From Synaphobranchus kaupii (taxonomy: Eukaryota; Chordata; Actinopteri; Anguilliformes; Synaphobranchidae), in NCBI GenBank assembly GCA_029718625.1, contig CM056376.1:26522813-26586812 (forward strand): 64,000 nucleotides of DNA, written 5' to 3'. The notes beneath the pieces were generated by a model. It worked only from the letters and a program-made list of their open reading frames with translations. It was not told the origin of the DNA and made no database searches. Made by a program: the position numbers and the translations under genes. This document shows, in pieces, positions 46,176 to 60,190 of this stretch (the stretch's first letter is position 1; every line of letters starts with the position of its first letter).

Positions 46176-47085
46176 TGCCAGTCGCGCATTTCCGCTGCGC
46201 AGTATCACATTACAGTGCGGACGGAAATCACAACTGGTACAACGTCCTACGTTACTTCCAACGTGGAGGAGGAGCCTCCTGTGGATCTGAATGAAATTGT
46301 AGTTCCTGTTGACCCTACAAAATATGACTAAACACTGCTCAAAAACAGCTGAATTAGCTGATCAGACCTGTATTAGGACAGTCGGGGTGTGGTTGTAATA
46401 TTCTAATACGCACGCTTGATTGACATTCCTCTGTCCAAGAAGACACTCGGCAATCACACATAACAGAAAATACTAAATAGCGCAAGCGTTGAGAATCGGG
46501 GTTGTACAATATGTACGAACCTACCGACGCTGGATTTGAGAAATTCCACAGATAACCCGTGTTCTCTAGCTTCACAGGTGGTGACGGAATGGTTGGTTCA
46601 AGATACTAAGTTTCCATGTAATAATGAACCACACTTCTTAACTTTGTTATATCTCACATTTGTTTCTTCCAATAAACAATAAATACGTGAGTATTGCTGC
46701 TAGTTAGCTAGGTAGTTGACGTTGGTAGGCTCGCATGTTGAATGCCATGGCATTGTTTAGTTGGTTACCCTGCCAACTAAAGCTCCACTTCAGTTCTGTT
46801 GTTAAAAAATCAACTGCGCTGTACCCAGCACTGGACGAGCGCAGCGACGAGAAGGCATTGTCATTATTAGTTAACGTTAGTCCTACCCAACATTAGCCAA
46901 GATACGTGTAACGTTATAGGGCTAGCTAACTCACTGGCCATGTTCGAAATAATAAGGCATTAATGCAGGAATTCATTAGTTTTGACAAATGCTGGTGGGA
47001 GGGACAAGCGACTCAGCCTTGTGATTGGTTTGGATTAGTGACGTCACTATTCCCCACTTATAGTACCGCTCAACTTCAATCAAAA
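46176..47085. other. Intergenic stretch
   Basis: Rich in GCTAGCTAAC and AACGTTA motifs common in fish MITEs, but without a boundary I can define. Confidence 0.4.
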
Positions 47086-47087
47086 AC

Positions 47088-47314
47088 GATAGTCAAACTA
47101 CCATTGAATCCTTTACTTTGTGCTGACCTATATTCTCTGTGGAAATATGGCGGCGGAGCGAACGTGGCCATTGCAACTTGTTGCTCTTCTTTGTTGTTGT
47201 AGTCGACCAGTGCCGGCACTACATTCGTAGGTAACGTAAAGTATCGCTCCGCCGCCGTACTTCCACAGAGAATATAGGTCAGCACAAAGTAAAGGATTCA
47301 ATGATAGTTTGACT
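47088..47314. repeat. Near-perfect palindrome (about 72-bp arms)
   Basis: 47088-47161 and 47244-47314 are inverted copies at about 96% identity with an 82-bp spacer. Both arms share AATCCTTTACTTTGTGCTGA and the GGCGGCGGAGCGA end. Further out, weaker complementarity continues (TCAATCAAAAACG against CATTTTTGA). Confidence 0.88.
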
Positions 47315-47861
47315 TCAAAAATGATGGTATAGACGCTCAAAATAACCCCGATAGGCTGTCGTCATATTTTATTTACTTTGGGTGCACTGTGGAGTGTTTA
47401 AGTGCGTTTGGTAGTGGATGCTGCCGGTTACCATAGAGTTGTGCTAGCATTAGCAACGTGTGTATGTCCAAAAGAAGGGACAGCATGGAATTAGCTGAAA
47501 ATGGTTTCCATCAATCAACTACATCATGGGTAAATCGTAATTGAGACATTATGTCCAAAATTCCGAGACTATCCCTTTAACTTAGTCGGCGGTAAAAAAC
47601 CCTGTTGATGCACGAATAGCATAGCTCTTCCATGAATGCTCTCGGAATTCTTGGAAGACCATTCTGGGTCAGTTTCCCCCAATTCCTTTCATGAGTGCAT
47701 CATCTGTGCACGACTATCCGAAAGGTACATGTCACCTACAGTATGTGTGACCATCTACAACAAATGCACAAGGTTTAAAATAAAAAAAATAGGGATTGCC
47801 TTATACCATACATTCTTAAAAGCAAATTACATGGTTTTAAGAATGTTAAAACACACTCACG

Positions 47862-47865
<4 letters not shown>
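47315..47865. other. Intergenic stretch with one MITE-like end
   Basis: GAGACTATCCCTTTAA at 47565-47580 looks like the right end of a TTAA-target transposon seen widely in fish, but no left partner was found, so the element is truncated or misread. Confidence 0.35.

Positions 47866-47958
<93 letters not shown>
47866..47958. repeat. Long (CA)n microsatellite
   Basis: About 46 uninterrupted CA units. The long HTHT open frame across it is not coding. Confidence 0.98.
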
Positions 47959-47960
<2 letters not shown>

Positions 47961-48833
47961 CCAGTACAGCAGGAGGAAAAGAGAGGAAGGACAGAGATCA
48001 GGACAGCTATATTAAAACTAGGAAGCAGCCACTGCTTTATAAAAACAAAGACAGTGCTCAAGAACTACATAATTTAAAGCTTCAGCAGCAGAAAGCCTAC
48101 AGAACAGAACATACAAAATGACAACAGGAAGTGGTTGATAACATTGAAATGAGGCAGTCCAGAATAATGAGAAAACTAAGATAAAGGAGCTGGCAGGCTT
48201 TGATGGATTATGGGTTCTTTGAAACGTTTGATGAGACAATCTCCACGCCACGATTCTTTATGCAGTCTAAAAAAACAGAAAAGTATTTCACACATTATGA
48301 GATATAGTAGCATAGCCTGCCATGTGATGAACCCCCCCCACCCCCACCCCACAAGTGCTTTGAGATCCTGTCACAAAAGCCACTATATAAAATACAATCC
48401 ATTATCAATTTATAGCCTGTCCCATTCATGCATCTTCTTCTGTGGTTTCGGGAAGGGTGCAGACTAGCCTGTTTGTCCTCCCATATGAATGCAGCCAGGC
48501 ACCACATCTTTTCTCCATACTAAACATCTATATCAACTCAGCTCAGGCATCCAGTCAAATAGGGGACGTTTTATTGTGTAATAAATTGGGGAATGCCTCG
48601 CAGATAGAATTCACCCGTCACATGGAAAAATCTATATCACTGGCATATTCAAATATACAGTACGTTTTTCTCTTCCATGGTGGCTATTAGATACAGTATA
48701 TACAAAGTATATTTCAGACACTGATTTACCACAGCCTATTCTTGTGTGTACATGTACATACGCACACACACACACAGGGTAGGTTATGTCTTTTACACGT
48801 GCATAATTGAGGACTGATTCTGGTTCGTGGGTG
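47959..48833. other. Intergenic stretch
   Basis: No gene recognised. A C-rich tract lies near 48331-48350. Confidence 0.4.
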
Positions 48834-48835
48834 TA

Positions 48836-49115
48836 CACTGCAAAAATGAAAAGATAAGTCAGTCTCAACAAGTATTTTAGTCTTATATTTAGACTTAATC
48901 TTACTTCTATTACTTTTTTTTGCTAAATACAACAATATTAGCAATGAGATGAGATAGTTTGATTCATTTCCAGATTTGCTGACGAGATAGGAAAACTGAA
49001 CTTGACAAGAAAAATGGTAACTTAAATCAAGATAATATTTTACTTGAGAGAAAAAATTTGATTGTCTCATTACAAGACTAAAACACTTTTGAAGCCAGAA
49101 CTTTTTTTTGCAGTG
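48836..49115. mobile_element. 280-bp MITE with TA target
   Basis: The ends are CACTGCAAAAA and TTTTTTTTGCAGTG, flanked by TA (48834-48835, 49116-49117). The interior contains repeated AAGACTAAAA/TTTAGTCTTA motifs in both orientations. A TA target suggests Tc1/mariner. The CACTGCAAAAA end is also used by some hAT MITEs, but no 8-bp duplication is seen. Confidence 0.8.
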
Positions 49116-49117
49116 TA

Positions 49118-50360
49118 ATAGACATTCTATGTACATCTGAAAGTCACTAACATAGAGAGACATTTAGTTTAGATTAAATCCAGTTTTCCTGTAGGCAGTA
49201 AGACAGGCACAGCAAACCTTACAGTGACTTTAATGAGCATCACCAGTGATACAGTTACCATATATGATCTAATTGTCAGCTAAATCACCTCAAGGAGGTG
49301 TACTCATAGTTAACGAGCAGGCCCAGTTTAATTAAAGATACTTCTACGAAATTAATTCAGAAACCATGAACCTTAAAGTGTGTACAGATTAACAAACTGA
49401 CGAATAAAATGGCTAACACATGCTGAGTCAGAGTATTTTTATGTTGAGATAGCATCACAGTGCACAAATGGCCATTATTACCTGTACAAATCATAAATGC
49501 ATCCCATCAGATTAGTTTATCTCAAGAGGAACAAAACACTTGTTAAGATGAGAACAAATAATTTCACTTTCTAAAATGTATGTACTAGACTATAAAGGCA
49601 GATTAAATATTTTGTCATATGCACCAAATGAACCCATTAAATGTCGACTGTAAGATTTGTTTGACATACCCTTTGGTACTTCAATTATACTTGTGTGCAG
49701 TTCCAGGCAAAACATTGCAATTAGTAATAATAAAAGTGGTTTATGAACTCCATATCATATATCTAAGACAGGAGTAAATAACAGAGGAATTCACTGGAAA
49801 TCCTCTTCCACAGATTCATGTTAGTGTGTGGCCATTTTGGTCTACTTTCTCAAGCTGAAATGGCACCTAACACTTACTGTAATGTTTTTCCTCTGGGTTT
49901 TTCATTACGTCTAATCTCTTTTTTTTTTCTTTTGCTATAATTGCTAGAATTTCAGTTCCGTAGTGACACACACATGCCGCAAGCGTCTATGGTGTTCAGC
50001 CTTACCGATCCCCCTCGATTTCTTCTTACAAAATTCCTTCAGTGGCGCACAGCTGCAAAACCTTTTTTTTGTTTGTTTTGTTATTATTTTTTTTAATGAT
50101 TTTCAATTACGCCCATGAAGGAAAATCAAGTGTATCTAAAGCATTCGGCATGCAAATACAAAGAGAGAAGGTAATCATGAAGGCGAATGCCATCGAGGAA
50201 ATCAATTCAGAATTCAGATGAATGCAGCCAGGTGTCTGCGTACTATGACGAAAAGAAACTCTGAGCCAAAATGTGGGTTTCAGCACTTTTCAGGTGAAGT
50301 TTTGATTTAAAAAAATTTTAAAAAGAAGCTTTTATGCAACTGGTGCAGTAAACATTTTAA
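49118..50360. other. Intergenic stretch
   Basis: AT-rich without recognised genes or elements. Confidence 0.45.
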
Positions 50361-50917
50361 CCCTTGTGTGGCCTTTGTGTTTTTGTTATTCACACAGTGT
50401 TCGCGGATCTGGTGGACCCCACAACATTATTGGGTTTTTTAAAACAACACAGCCATAACAATTTATGTAAAAAATACTTAACAGATGTTGACTTTATCTA
50501 AATTACTAGCAATATAGACAGCATATATGGTTAATATTTACCATTTACCTCTGCTAGATCACATTTATCAGTAAAAGTGCTATTCGTTTTTCATGATAAA
50601 ATGTGATTTTTGTAAAAAGAAATTATAATCAAGACATGGGTGGAAGAAATCATGAACAGATATAAATGAAACAAGGTTTCCATCGCTATTGATGCTTATT
50701 GCTTTGAACTGAACAAATTGGAAAGACAAATTTACATACAGCCCCATTGAACACAAATTCATGCCGGTCTACACACCACATGAGGGTGAGCAGAGATTAT
50801 TTTTGCCATACTGATCGATTGTGGTAAGGAGCCACACACGCAAAGCTATTTATTTGCTGTGTCTCTCCCCCAATTTGCAGCTGGGGTAGAGTGCGAGAAA
50901 ATATTGAATGTTTAAAT

Positions 50918-51102
50918 CAGGGCTGCCCAACCTTGTTCTTGGAGATCTACTGCCCTGTAGGTTTTCACTCCAACCCTAATAAAGCACACCACATTCAACA
51001 GCTAGAGATCTCATTGTTTAGTAGAATCAGGTGCGTCAAATTAGGGTTGAAATGAAAACTTACAGGATGGCATATCTCCAGGAACAGGGTTGGACAGCCC
51101 TG
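50918..51102. mobile_element. 185-bp hAT-type MITE
   Basis: The ends CAGGGCTGCCCAACC and their complement GGTTGGACAGCCCTG nearly match. The interior is a long imperfect palindrome (GTAGGTTTTCACTCCAACCC / GGGTTGAAATGAAAACTTAC). The flanks GTTTAAAT and GTTTAGCT agree at 6 of 8 positions, consistent with a decayed 8-bp duplication. Confidence 0.82.
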
Positions 51103-51319
51103 GTTTAGCTCGTTTGGAAATAACATTGTGCAGGTTCCCACAAGACATTGTGTAGTTTCACACATTACGCTGAAGAGTGTGGGAAAGGGAGTAGACAGGT
51201 TCTCTGTGCTGGAAATGTAACAATGTTGCAACCATAGATATAGAACCATAGATGTGACATATCATGTAATGTAATAGTAATTTGGAATTCGGAAATGGAA
51301 CAATTTGGCAACCATCTTA

Positions 51320-52108
<789 letters not shown>

Positions 52109-52290
52109 TTACCTGGGTACAGCTATAATAGGAACCTATGGCAAAGTGTCATGTACTTTCTAACCCACTGTGATGTCATAATCAGGTCTCAGAACCTAGA
52201 TAGCTGATGATTGGCTCATAGATATAAAACCATGGTTACTGGCTACCATCTTACCTGGGTATGGTCTCAGAAATTGTGTCACTAACTATG

Positions 52291-52894
52291 GCTGTGTCTC
52301 AATTGCGAGGCTGCGACCTATTGGCCGCATCCTCCGTAGGACAGTCCTTTGTAGAGAGGAAGGCTGGGCTGGCTTTTGAACAGCAGCTGAAATGGGACAG
52401 TCTACGAAGAATTCACGTTTACGTCACGGAGTTCCCGCCCACAACCTCCTCGGACCTAAACAACCAGCGCGTGAGAACTTAAGCCAGTGAGAGACTCACA
52501 AAAAAATAAAACCGCGAGTAAAATAAAAAAAGATACTGAAATATAAAAATGGAAAATTTATTCGAGGTAATATACGTTTTAGCCAACAGGTAACGACATG
52601 ATTACCGATAGCTAAAATTTAAAAAAACGTTTACACAAACTTACATTTAAACACCAGATCGCTGCTCTTGTCAGCCATTTTCCGTATCAACTGTCTTTCG
52701 GGCAAAATGCGCAAAGAATTGTGGGATATCTAAGGCTGCGAAGGATACACCGATGTATCCTTCAAAATCGGCCAAAAGTAGGCTGCATTTCGAGGCCGCA
52801 TTTCAAGGAGTCTTCGTAATGGGACAGTACTTCTGACGTATGCGGTCCTGAAATGCAGCCTTCGTAGGTCGCAGCCTCGCAATTGAGACACAGC
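52291..52894. mobile_element. 604-bp inverted-repeat element nested in copy B
   Basis: The ends are 28 bp perfect (GCTGTGTCTCAATTGCGAGG...). CTATG is repeated on both sides (52286-52290, 52895-52899). AGGCTGC/GCAGCCT boxes recur inside. The target length is unusual (5 bp visible), so the superfamily is not assigned. Confidence 0.85.
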
Positions 52895-53183
52895 CTATGA
52901 CATATGTCACATCTATGGTTCTATATCTACGGTTGCAACCTTGTCTGTGTGTGTGTAGCTTCACACACTAGAGGGTAAAAAGTGCGGGGGAAAGCGGGAG
53001 CAGACAGGTTCTTGCTGCTATGTTGAAACATTTTGTGTGTGTGTTGGGGTGTATTGGTGGAGGTGGGGTGGGTGTGGGGGCTGGTGATGGGACTAGGCTT
53101 GGAACATTTGGCAATAATGCCTATAAAATGGTGGAGAGGATCGTGTTCAATCTATGAAACATGCTGCAAATCTAAAGGAGCAA

Positions 53184-53186
<3 letters not shown>

Positions 53187-53224
<38 letters not shown>
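53187..53224. repeat. (AC)n microsatellite
   Basis: About 19 AC units. Confidence 0.97.
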
Positions 53225-53225
<1 letters not shown>

Positions 53226-53542
53226 CAGGCCCAGGTAGTAGGAAGACAGAGTGAAGGTACACAGCAAACCTTTTTGTTAAATTTTTACTATGTTTACTTG
53301 TTTTCAACTACAATTTCTACACTTGTATTACCATCGGGTCCAGTGGACCCGAACACCACATATGTAATATAAATGTGTAGGGGGGTGTGCACTCATTGAA
53401 AATGTGTTCTTTTACATGTTCATCACAGAAAATGAGCCAAGGCCAATGAGTCTCAGGTTGAAAAAATAATTAATTGTATCCTTTTTCTTTTAGTAAACAT
53501 TGAAAACGGGTCCCACAGACCTGAACACCATGCAAGGATTAA

Positions 53543-56290
53543 ATATAGGAGTTATTTGGCTGAATTTGCCATTGAGGGAGTGGAACTTGGTCAAAAATAA
53601 TCTATGAAACTGATGAGCCGTCCCTGGATGTGTCAGTTTGTTAAATTGCCTGTAATTATAATCTGAAAGTAGGCCAGACTACATGGGAAAATCATGATGT
53701 GGCAGAACGCCACACGCAGGAATGTCCTGAAAATTGTGGAAATCATCTTTGGGTGCAAAGGTTGCTGGATGAATCTTTGTCTTTCACTCTACAGGTTTGT
53801 TTTGCAGTTTTTATTGTCAGAGGCCCCAATCGGTTTCCCTGCCCGTATCGTGGGATGTTTCAGCTGATCGATTAAGCCGAAAACTACATTTCCCATGAGC
53901 CTCTTGGCATCCTTCTCAGGGTTTGATGAGTGGCCCAGTGACAGATATGCATGGTTTATAACGGTACGGTGGCATTGAGATGGCATTGCTTTTTATCGAT
54001 AGTGAAATCCACTGTCAGGAATAAGATAATGGCGGAGCCTGCGTTGGTTTGGGGTCAGTGGCTCTCTCCAAGCGAACGTTGGGAAGATGTTTGATTTTGA
54101 AGTCTCAAGGGCGACCAAGCCAGGCTTTGTCTCATCATCTCCTCGACCATTACCCAGAGTGCAAGAGCATGTCATTAGCCAGGCGAGGAGAGAGAATGGC
54201 AGATCGGGGAGCCCGGTCCAGAGCGAAGACCGGGTTTGCGATTGTAAATCCACGCTCGTCTGAATTCAATCACCGTAAAGCTCCGCATGCAAAAAAAAAG
54301 AAAAGAAAGAAAAACAGGAGCTCCACCTACCTGTCAGGTGGCCATTTATATTCAGTAAACGCATCTCAAAACTCCATCCATCATGTGCTGGTAGATCAAC
54401 TGCAGTTTTTCATCATTTCACATAAGACGGAGAGTCATGGCAACGGGGTGGGGTTGTCTCCTCAAGAGAGAGAGGGGGGGGGGGGGGGGTCCCTGCAAGG
54501 TGACCCCTCACATATCTACTCACGCCTGACCAAGGCTCCTGATGCTACTGCCACGGCCAGGGGGTCGCTGGTCACATGACATGGGGCCACGAAGAGGCTG
54601 AGAGTCAGGGGTCAAAAACGTGGCACTCTGTGCTCTTGCCAGGAATTATGGATCCAATCTAAAACGGCAGGGCATCCTCTATCTTTGACCGCAACCAAGC
54701 AGCGCCGATATTTCCTAGGAAGTGGTTTTACTTTTTTCCCGGTTTGCGCTCAAAGTTGAGTTCGCGCTCAGTGCACCTGCAGTTAAAAGCATTCATTTAA
54801 ATAATAATTTCAAAAAACCTATCCCTGCATTGTTCTAAACAATTTTGAACGGGATGTGTTGAGCACATCCAATATGGCCTAAGGTGTAACAGAGAAACAT
54901 ATTGTAGGCTATTAAGCCTTTGCGTGTGTAAGCACTCGTGCTTTTGTTGAACAGGAGCCTGGGGGGGGGGGGGGGGGGGTGACGTTCTGCCAGGGTAACT
55001 CTGGCTGAAACTAATGATACGCTGAATCTGCACTGACGCCTCTCAGAAAGGATCTTTCTTTAATTTGGCACTCCTTTAAAATGGCCGATAAGACAAAGCA
55101 TATGGATATGGCGCCAGCCTTGGAGGTCTCTCAACTGCATTACCTGTGTTGAGATGTCAAGCGGGTCTCCCATTACACTTTAACACATACGACAGGTTTC
55201 TCCTGAATCCATTTTTTTTGTTCTTTTTTTTCCTTGAGCCAAACATCTTTTACTGCACAGTAAGCCAGAATATTGTGGGAAGGACGGCGTCTTTCCTTTT
55301 TTCAGTGCAGGGAAAACCTTGTGCTAACCTCCTCCGATGCTAGTCTTGCAACAAGGCAAGCAGAAAGGGCACAGAGCGGGCTTGTTATTCGTCTCTCTTT
55401 AAAATGGCTGCATTAAGCATTGCTAAGGAAGAGTTATGGCGTGTCAATAATTATGAGGAAGGCGCTCATTTAATTAGTCCCATGCAAGGCGCAATTAAAG
55501 CCACGCTGTCCTCCGTGAAGATCGATAAAAACAGCGCTGTGAAGATCGATAAACAGCGCTGTATTGATAGCTTGCTTTATACACTCAGCATTGTTTCCTA
55601 TGCAGGTGCTACGATGACCCATTGTTCTGCGTGTGGGACTTTTCATAACTAGAATGTTTCTTATGAACACTTGTCACAGATTTTATATGTGAGGCATGCT
55701 GAACCTCAGCAGAGACAGACAGACAGACAGCACCACATGGACACTTGAAACGCAGGTAGTCACCGCCTTTGCATTCGCCATGACAGAACTAAGTCCTTCC
55801 AACTAAGGCCTGCCAGTTTTTCCCCCACCGCTGGGACATCTATACCTCTTTTTTTTCCCTTGTCCGACACTGAGAAGAAAGAGTTCCAAAAGGCACCTCT
55901 GTGTCTCCATAGAGGAATCCTATCTAGTACAAGGGTTCTTTGTTGGTGAAAAATCGTTAAATCTGGGAGTTTTCACACTTTTCACACCTACCATAGAGGG
56001 TTCCATAAAGAACTAAAAAGCGCTCCCCCTATGTTGACAAGCCAAAGAACCCTTTTTTTCTGAGAGTGTGCATTAAACAAGCCCCGGGAGAACCTGTGCA
56101 ATCTAAAGCCTACTGTGATTGGCCACTGCCACCGGCGTGACCTTTTACCTGACCGCATGAAATGAGCTCTATGCATTATCTCAGGCTGCAGGGGGCGCAG
56201 GTGGGCTGCAGGGGGTGGCCTGTGATGGAGTGCCCCCACCCAGTCTCAGGGGTCAGTACCTGTAGCCCACCCCACACCCACCCCACAACA
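53543..56290. other. Intergenic stretch
   Basis: G-runs lie near 54475-54490 and 54961-54980. The short frames here have no family signature. 53900-55700 is repeat-poor and may contain conserved non-coding DNA. Confidence 0.4.
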
Positions 56291-56542
56291 ACACACAGGA
56301 CAACACACACGTGCACACACTCACACAGATATGCACACACATTATGCCCTACACAGTATATACACACACACACACACACACAGTATACACACACATATGC
56401 CCTACACAGTATATACACACACAGACAAGCATGTACACACATACTGTAGATACACATATTCACACATACACACATGGAGCACATCAACCACACACATGAA
56501 TGCATGAACATGCATGTACAGCAATGCATAAATGCATGCACA

Positions 56543-56582
<40 letters not shown>
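56291..56582. repeat. CA-rich simple repeat with a duplicated spacer
   Basis: CA runs are interspersed with ATATGCCCTACACAGTATAT-like spacers occurring twice (about 56341-56362 and 56395-56416). Open frames are artefacts. Confidence 0.9.
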
Positions 56583-56585
<3 letters not shown>

Positions 56586-57261
56586 CCGCCCTAGTCAGCC
56601 AGCTCTATCATACAACATTCACAGGGACGCCATGTTGGGAAAGGCAGCCTGTGGAGGTAATGAAGCCCCCAGGAAGTTAGGAGAGGGGGGGGGGGGCGGG
56701 GGGGTTGGGGGGGGGGTCCTGTGATGATAAATTGGGTCGGCCTGCCCCAGCACTACCCCACTGCAGAGCTGATGAATGCACTTGTCTAATCCCGCACGCG
56801 AGTTAACCGCGTTCCCCCCATGAAGAGCCAGGAACACCCTAAAGACATAAGAAAGGAGCTGACCGTGGAGGGAAGAAAAAAAGTGCAGATAACCTCCTGT
56901 CTATTTGTCTTTCGCTTTGGCTGTCTCGTAATTGATGGGCTTTTCCCTGCACTGAGCTACGCCCGGCAGTCCCGCACAAGATCGGCCCCTCCGGTCCTCG
57001 AGGGACCGTAATCCTAGGGGTTTATGGGTATCTTTTAATTAGCAGCTGATGAAGTCTCAGTGAAAATGCGAATGATGATCAATTGAGCACGTAATTACAT
57101 TAAGTCATTTTAAAGATGGACTGGAATAAGGGGAGGAAAAGGTGTCTGCAGACCCTGTTGAGTGCCGATGCATCTGAACGTGGGATAACCTGATAACGCA
57201 TGATAATTTGTATTAAACGCATAAGGCAAGGAAGGGTTTGGGCTAATGAAGGTGGATATCT

Positions 57262-57276
57262 GCTGCCCCCTGGTGT
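57262..57276 (-). promoter_or_regulatory. CTCF-like site
   Basis: On the minus strand ACACCAGGGGGCAGC differs from the CCASYAGRKGGCRSY consensus at one position. It is oriented towards the plus-strand site at 44673. Confidence 0.5.
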
Positions 57277-57672
57277 CCGATTATGTCCTATAACCACACA
57301 CGTATTCACACACAGAGAATGGTGGATCCAACTACACCATCAAATGACCTTCATACACCCGAGTGGATGACAAGCGATATTAAGCAGGGGTTGTGGGTAG
57401 GAAAGACCAGCACAAAAATGCAATTACATACATGTGTGCACACATGAATTCAGACAGGCATGCACACACAAACTCTCATGAAATGCTTTTTAATCAGCAA
57501 ATTCCTACAAGCTTTATTAAGTATTTAACATACTGTTGGCATGTAGAATTACCTGGAAAAATTTAAATTAATATTTTTCATTCATAGTTTAGTTTAATAA
57601 TTGCTTCACAGTCGACCTTTCCGGCTTGCATTATTACAGTGTTCACGTTTATGATGCAGTTTCATTATTTAA

Positions 57673-57687
57673 CCACCAGGTGGAAGT
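57673..57687 (+). promoter_or_regulatory. CTCF-like site
   Basis: CCACCAGGTGGAAGT differs from the consensus at one position (A for the usually invariant C). It is therefore weaker. Confidence 0.35.
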
Positions 57688-58479
57688 GTGACACCATCTT
57701 CCAGGTCATTGCTCACCACATCTTTTCTAAACCATCTGGAAGAATAACGTTCGATCTTTGGCATTGTTCCTATTGAAGCACAGTTCTGAAATGTGTCAGA
57801 TCCTGACCACGTAATCTATATTACCGCAGCAATAACACAAAATGCTATGATTTATTTCACATCTTTGCACAGAAGCCTGGTATATCAGACAATGAGTCTA
57901 GACAGTTCCCATGACAACATGGAATCGGATGATCAGATAGCGAATGGCTTCTTCCATAGCGCACGCGGCTGTGCGGATGTTCAAGGAGGAGAGAGAGGGT
58001 CATGCCTCTGGCAAGTAAGCAATTACACAAACAACTCCAAATCCACAAGCCTTCATTCTCTGTGTACACATTACCTGAATAATTCATTACCGCCATTTAG
58101 AAATTGATTGAATCCCGTGGAATGCATCGCTTGGCCGTGCCGCACGACAGAGGTGCCTGGTAAAGATTGCGCACCGCCCTCGATTGTTATAGAACTGAAG
58201 GCCTGCGTCATGAATACGGAATGTTTTTTAATATTATTTTTACCCCCTTTTTTCATCTTATGTTATTAATAGTCAATGTAGGCTGTTATACACACTTATG
58301 GAGACTCTGTTTGTAGATCAATGTTATGTGTGCACTGTTGCTGAAGCCATTGAACGTGCGGGCTTATTATTTATCCTACTCCCATGGGTCCTGACCATAG
58401 ACTGTAGAAAAAATATGAACAAAGTGACTGTGACGTCACCCACTGACTTTCTATTTCTCCCCCGTTTTCTCCCAATTTG

Positions 58480-58808
58480 GTAGCCAATTGTACCCTATGT
58501 TATTCAATTCTCCGTGTTGCAACCGCTTGAGAATAGCTACACAACCCAGCCGGTAGTAGGAAGGAGGGCGCCACGACTTCTTCAGGGCACGACTCCTGGA
58601 GCCCCTGACCGCGATTCCAACTCTCCCGGGGCCGCTTGTGCAGGTCCCTCTCGCCACCCCAGGGGGCGGCCACCAATTGCCACTCCCTCAATCAGCCAAT
58701 CCCTCAATCAGCCAATCCCTCATACTCGGATCTGGCAGGATGCGAACCCCTGATCCTCGGTGTGCAACTGCACTGACTGAAAGTCGGCACTTTTACAGCT
58801 GCGCCACC
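58480..58808 (-). mobile_element. tRNA-derived SINE (third family)
   Basis: On the minus strand the head GGTGGCGCAGCTGTAAAAGT and the B box GGTTCGCATCC (58738-58748) are clear, followed by an internal duplication of CAGCCAATCCCTCAAT on plus (about 58690-58722). A GC-rich body runs to about 58540. The tail end is uncertain. Confidence 0.65.
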
Positions 58809-59153
58809 TTTGACTTCGTATTTTGACCGCATTGGTACCATTGATTTAGACTGAAACTGGTGTCTAAAAGGCCTACACTGGGGCCAACCGCACTGGCGCC
58901 AGAAAGCAACGCTCTAACAAGACCGGGAATGAGCTTCAACAATGAAGCCCCGGTCTTGGCCCCTTGGTGGCTAAGACGCTACGCTAGGCTACTTGTCATT
59001 GGATTACAAAAAAGTTATTGGGTCATTCCGCGAGGACTGCGGGAGTAAAGCCAGACAGCACCGGTGACAGATTCAATAAGTAACCGCGAGACCTCAACCC
59101 ACCGACTTTCCATCTGATCCTCTGCGAACAAGCGAAACCACCGTTAACGCAAC
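58809..59153. other. Intergenic stretch
   Basis: Moderately GC-rich, no feature recognised. Confidence 0.4.
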
Positions 59154-59155
59154 TA

Positions 59156-59382
59156 CAGTTGAAGTCGGATGTTTACATACACTTAGCTTAGGTATGTAAA
59201 AGTGAAAAGTGAAATAATCTGTCTGTAAACAATTGTTGGAAAAATTACTTGTGTCATGCACAAAGTAGATGTCCTAACTGACTTGCCAACACTATAGTTT
59301 GCTACCATGAAATCTGTGGAGTGGTTAAAAATGAGTTTTAATGACTTCAACCTAAGTGTATGTAAACATCCGACTTCAACTG
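59156..59382. mobile_element. Deletion derivative of a Sleeping Beauty-like Tc1 transposon
   Basis: The 227-bp element is flanked by TA (59154-59155, 59383-59384). The terminal repeat CAGTTGAAGTCGGATGTTTA is inverted at the right end. The body (ATAATCTGTCTGTAAACAAT ... GTGGTTAAAAATGAG) matches the right IR/DR arm of salmonid-type Tc1 elements, while the left arm is cut to about 40 bp and the transposase gene is absent. Confidence 0.93.
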
Positions 59383-59384
59383 TA

Positions 59385-60190
59385 TATGCGATGTCCCGAA
59401 TGGCGGCTCGGCAGTGAAACTCGCTTGGCAGAGTAGACAAACAAAATGAAAACAAATATATCGCGTACCTTTGGTGTGGACTTTTGCGGTGGGAGCGCAA
59501 AGATTGTGTCTGGTTTGATCTAGGCTCCCGCCCCTCTATGAAATTGCTTTGGAAATTGCACCAAGTGACCTTCACACTTCCTTCTGTTTACAATGAAAAT
59601 GTTTTATTCAGTGCCAGGCAAAGAGAACAACGATAGATTCTGAATATCCGATCTGGCATTTGAATACATTTAAGCGCCCCTGAATACCCGACGTAGCATT
59701 TGAATACATTCCGAGCGGCAATCGGAGCGATCTGTGTCGAAATGAAATTATTCCGCGATGCATTACAGTTCTTTAGTGATGAATTGCCATTTGTTTAACT
59801 CACCGGAAAATGTGTTATTTCACATGTGATTTGTCAAGGAGGGTGGTGCAAAGATGCTTTAGATCACATGTGGAAATTATGCCAGTTTGATAGGATATTG
59901 CCTTCTTATCATGCAAGTTCCTGATATAATTGTGAGAGAACCAATGACTGGGTACAGTATTATCAATTAAATGGGAGGGTGCCAACTGCTAAACTATCCA
60001 CAAGAATAAAACCTCTATTTTGATCAGGGGTTCTCTCTTCTCTGACCGTACCTGGATTATGGACCGGGCCAGTGGGTCCAGTGTCCCGGGGCCTCGGACT
60101 GCCAGGGGGCCTCCAAGCCTCAGGCCGCACGCGGTGCGTGGTCCAAGACTTCCGAAGGAAGTTGAACGCCAGGGCCCTCAGTGCGCACAG
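59385..60190. other. Intergenic stretch
   Basis: No feature recognised until the GC-rich repeat begins. Confidence 0.4.

Larger units (their letters stand above)
56583..58479. other. Intergenic stretch with two CTCF-like motifs
   Basis: A G-rich tract lies at 56684-56717. CTCF-like motifs lie at 57262-57276 (minus) and 57673-57687 (plus). No exon is recognised. Confidence 0.4.

Noticed and set aside
47636..48121. 161-codon frame across the CA repeat
   Set aside because: Its core is a (CA)n microsatellite read as HTHT; the flanks have no protein signature.
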